Assembly (NCBI GenBank): GCA_034429695.1
Contig: DAOUGC010000183.1
Span: 1-9,502, forward strand
From: DAOUGC01 sp034429695
Lineage (GTDB): Bacteria > Chloroflexota > Anaerolineae > Anaerolineales > Anaerolineaceae
Length of the DNA: 9,502 bases
Direction: 5' to 3'
Shown one piece after another: positions 9,088-9,502 of this stretch; positions within the stretch are counted from its first letter, which is position 1; each line of letters opens with the position of its first letter. A model generated the notes under the pieces. That model was given only the letters and a program-made list of their open reading frames with translations, made no database searches and had not been told where the DNA came from. The position numbers were made by a program, and so were the translations under genes.

Positions 9088-9502
9088 ATGAAGACCTCAC
9101 CACCCAGTTCCAGAACGCAATTGCTCATTGGCCTGGTCCTGCTACTCCTGCTGGTGCTGTCCATACTGGCTGTACCTATGGCTGCACGGTTGTTTCTCAA
9201 ACTGCTAGACCGGTCGGGGGAATATCACAACCATGCGGTAACGGTGGATATTGACGCCGATGGCGACCAGGATGTGCTGGAGACCGGCGCACGCAATGAA
9301 TCAGAAAGTGTGATGTTTGCCCACTCCATGCTGTGGCTCAATGATGGGGCGGGCAATTTCTCGCCTTTCACCGGTCATGCCCTGGCCGAATTTTATTACC
9401 CAACCGGCACAGTCGGAGACGTGGATGCTGACGGCGATCTCGACCTGATCATGCTGGCAGCCAACACCATCACGGTCATGCCAAACCGTGCCCCCGCCCC
9501 TG
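9088..9502 (+). CDS. Membrane-anchored FG-GAP/VCBS repeat protein, C-terminus cut by window edge
   Basis: The open frame continues past the window with 138 residues visible. The ATG at 9088 follows GGGGG (9076-9080) by 7 nt and lies downstream of a strong promoter. The N-terminus is a signal-anchor (hydrophobic, about residues 12-32), so the rest should lie outside the membrane. Two calcium-binding-type loops are visible: DIDADGDQD (54-62) and DVDADGDLD (111-119). They are spaced 57 residues apart, with WLNDGAGNF (83-91) between, which is the hallmark of FG-GAP/VCBS beta-propeller blades. Such proteins usually have several more blades and take part in surface binding or adhesion. The ligand is unknown. 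Confidence 0.87.
   Translation, partial: MKTSPPSSRTQLLIGLVLLLLLVLSILAVPMAARLFLKLLDRSGEYHNHAVTVDIDADGDQDVLETGARNESESVMFAHSMLWLNDGAGNFSPFTGHALAEFYYPTGTVGDVDADGDLDLIMLAANTITVMPNRAPAP

Overview
The window looks like part of a Chloroflexota (Anaerolineae-type) chromosome. This is inferred from protein flavour only: a TIR-membrane-WD40 protein ending in a CARLTRNL...TCPNLP tail, a short secreted lipoprotein, an FG-GAP protein and a multi-pass protein of a type common there. No rRNA or other taxonomic marker is present. Housekeeping-type -35/-10 boxes and GGAGG-like ribosome binding sites are visible, so normal bacterial expression signals apply.

Layout from left to right. Bases 1-596 (minus) hold the N-terminal part of a lysozyme/transglycosylase-like protein that runs off the left edge. 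A divergent promoter region separates it from a small SpoIIAA/STAS-like protein (781-1176, plus). A lipoprotein follows (1408-2208, plus) and ends at a strong intrinsic terminator (2274-2308). The centre is a three-gene minus-strand operon: a TIM-barrel sugar isomerase/epimerase (7449 to 6445), then 12 nt, a Gfo/Idh/MocA oxidoreductase (6432 to 5188), then an ATGA overlap, and a 923-residue TIR-TM-WD40 protein (5191 to 2420). Upstream lies about 540 nt of non-coding DNA with a chain of hairpins resembling a dispersed intergenic repeat. Next come a terminator and an eight-helix membrane protein (8932 to 8054, minus). A divergent intergenic region contains a 16-bp palindrome and a near-consensus promoter driving a membrane-anchored FG-GAP protein cut by the right edge (9088-9502, plus).

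The most interesting unit is the operon. Two enzymes typical of sugar or polyol oxidation are translationally linked to a receptor-like protein. That protein has a TIR domain retaining the candidate catalytic glutamate, one membrane segment, and about 14 WD40-like repeats (enough for two seven-bladed propellers). Its gene is also a compositional mosaic: the TIR/membrane half is GC-rich like the sugar genes, and the WD40 half is clearly AT-richer. Whether it is a defence protein, a regulator of sugar metabolism or a chance neighbour cannot be decided from sequence alone.
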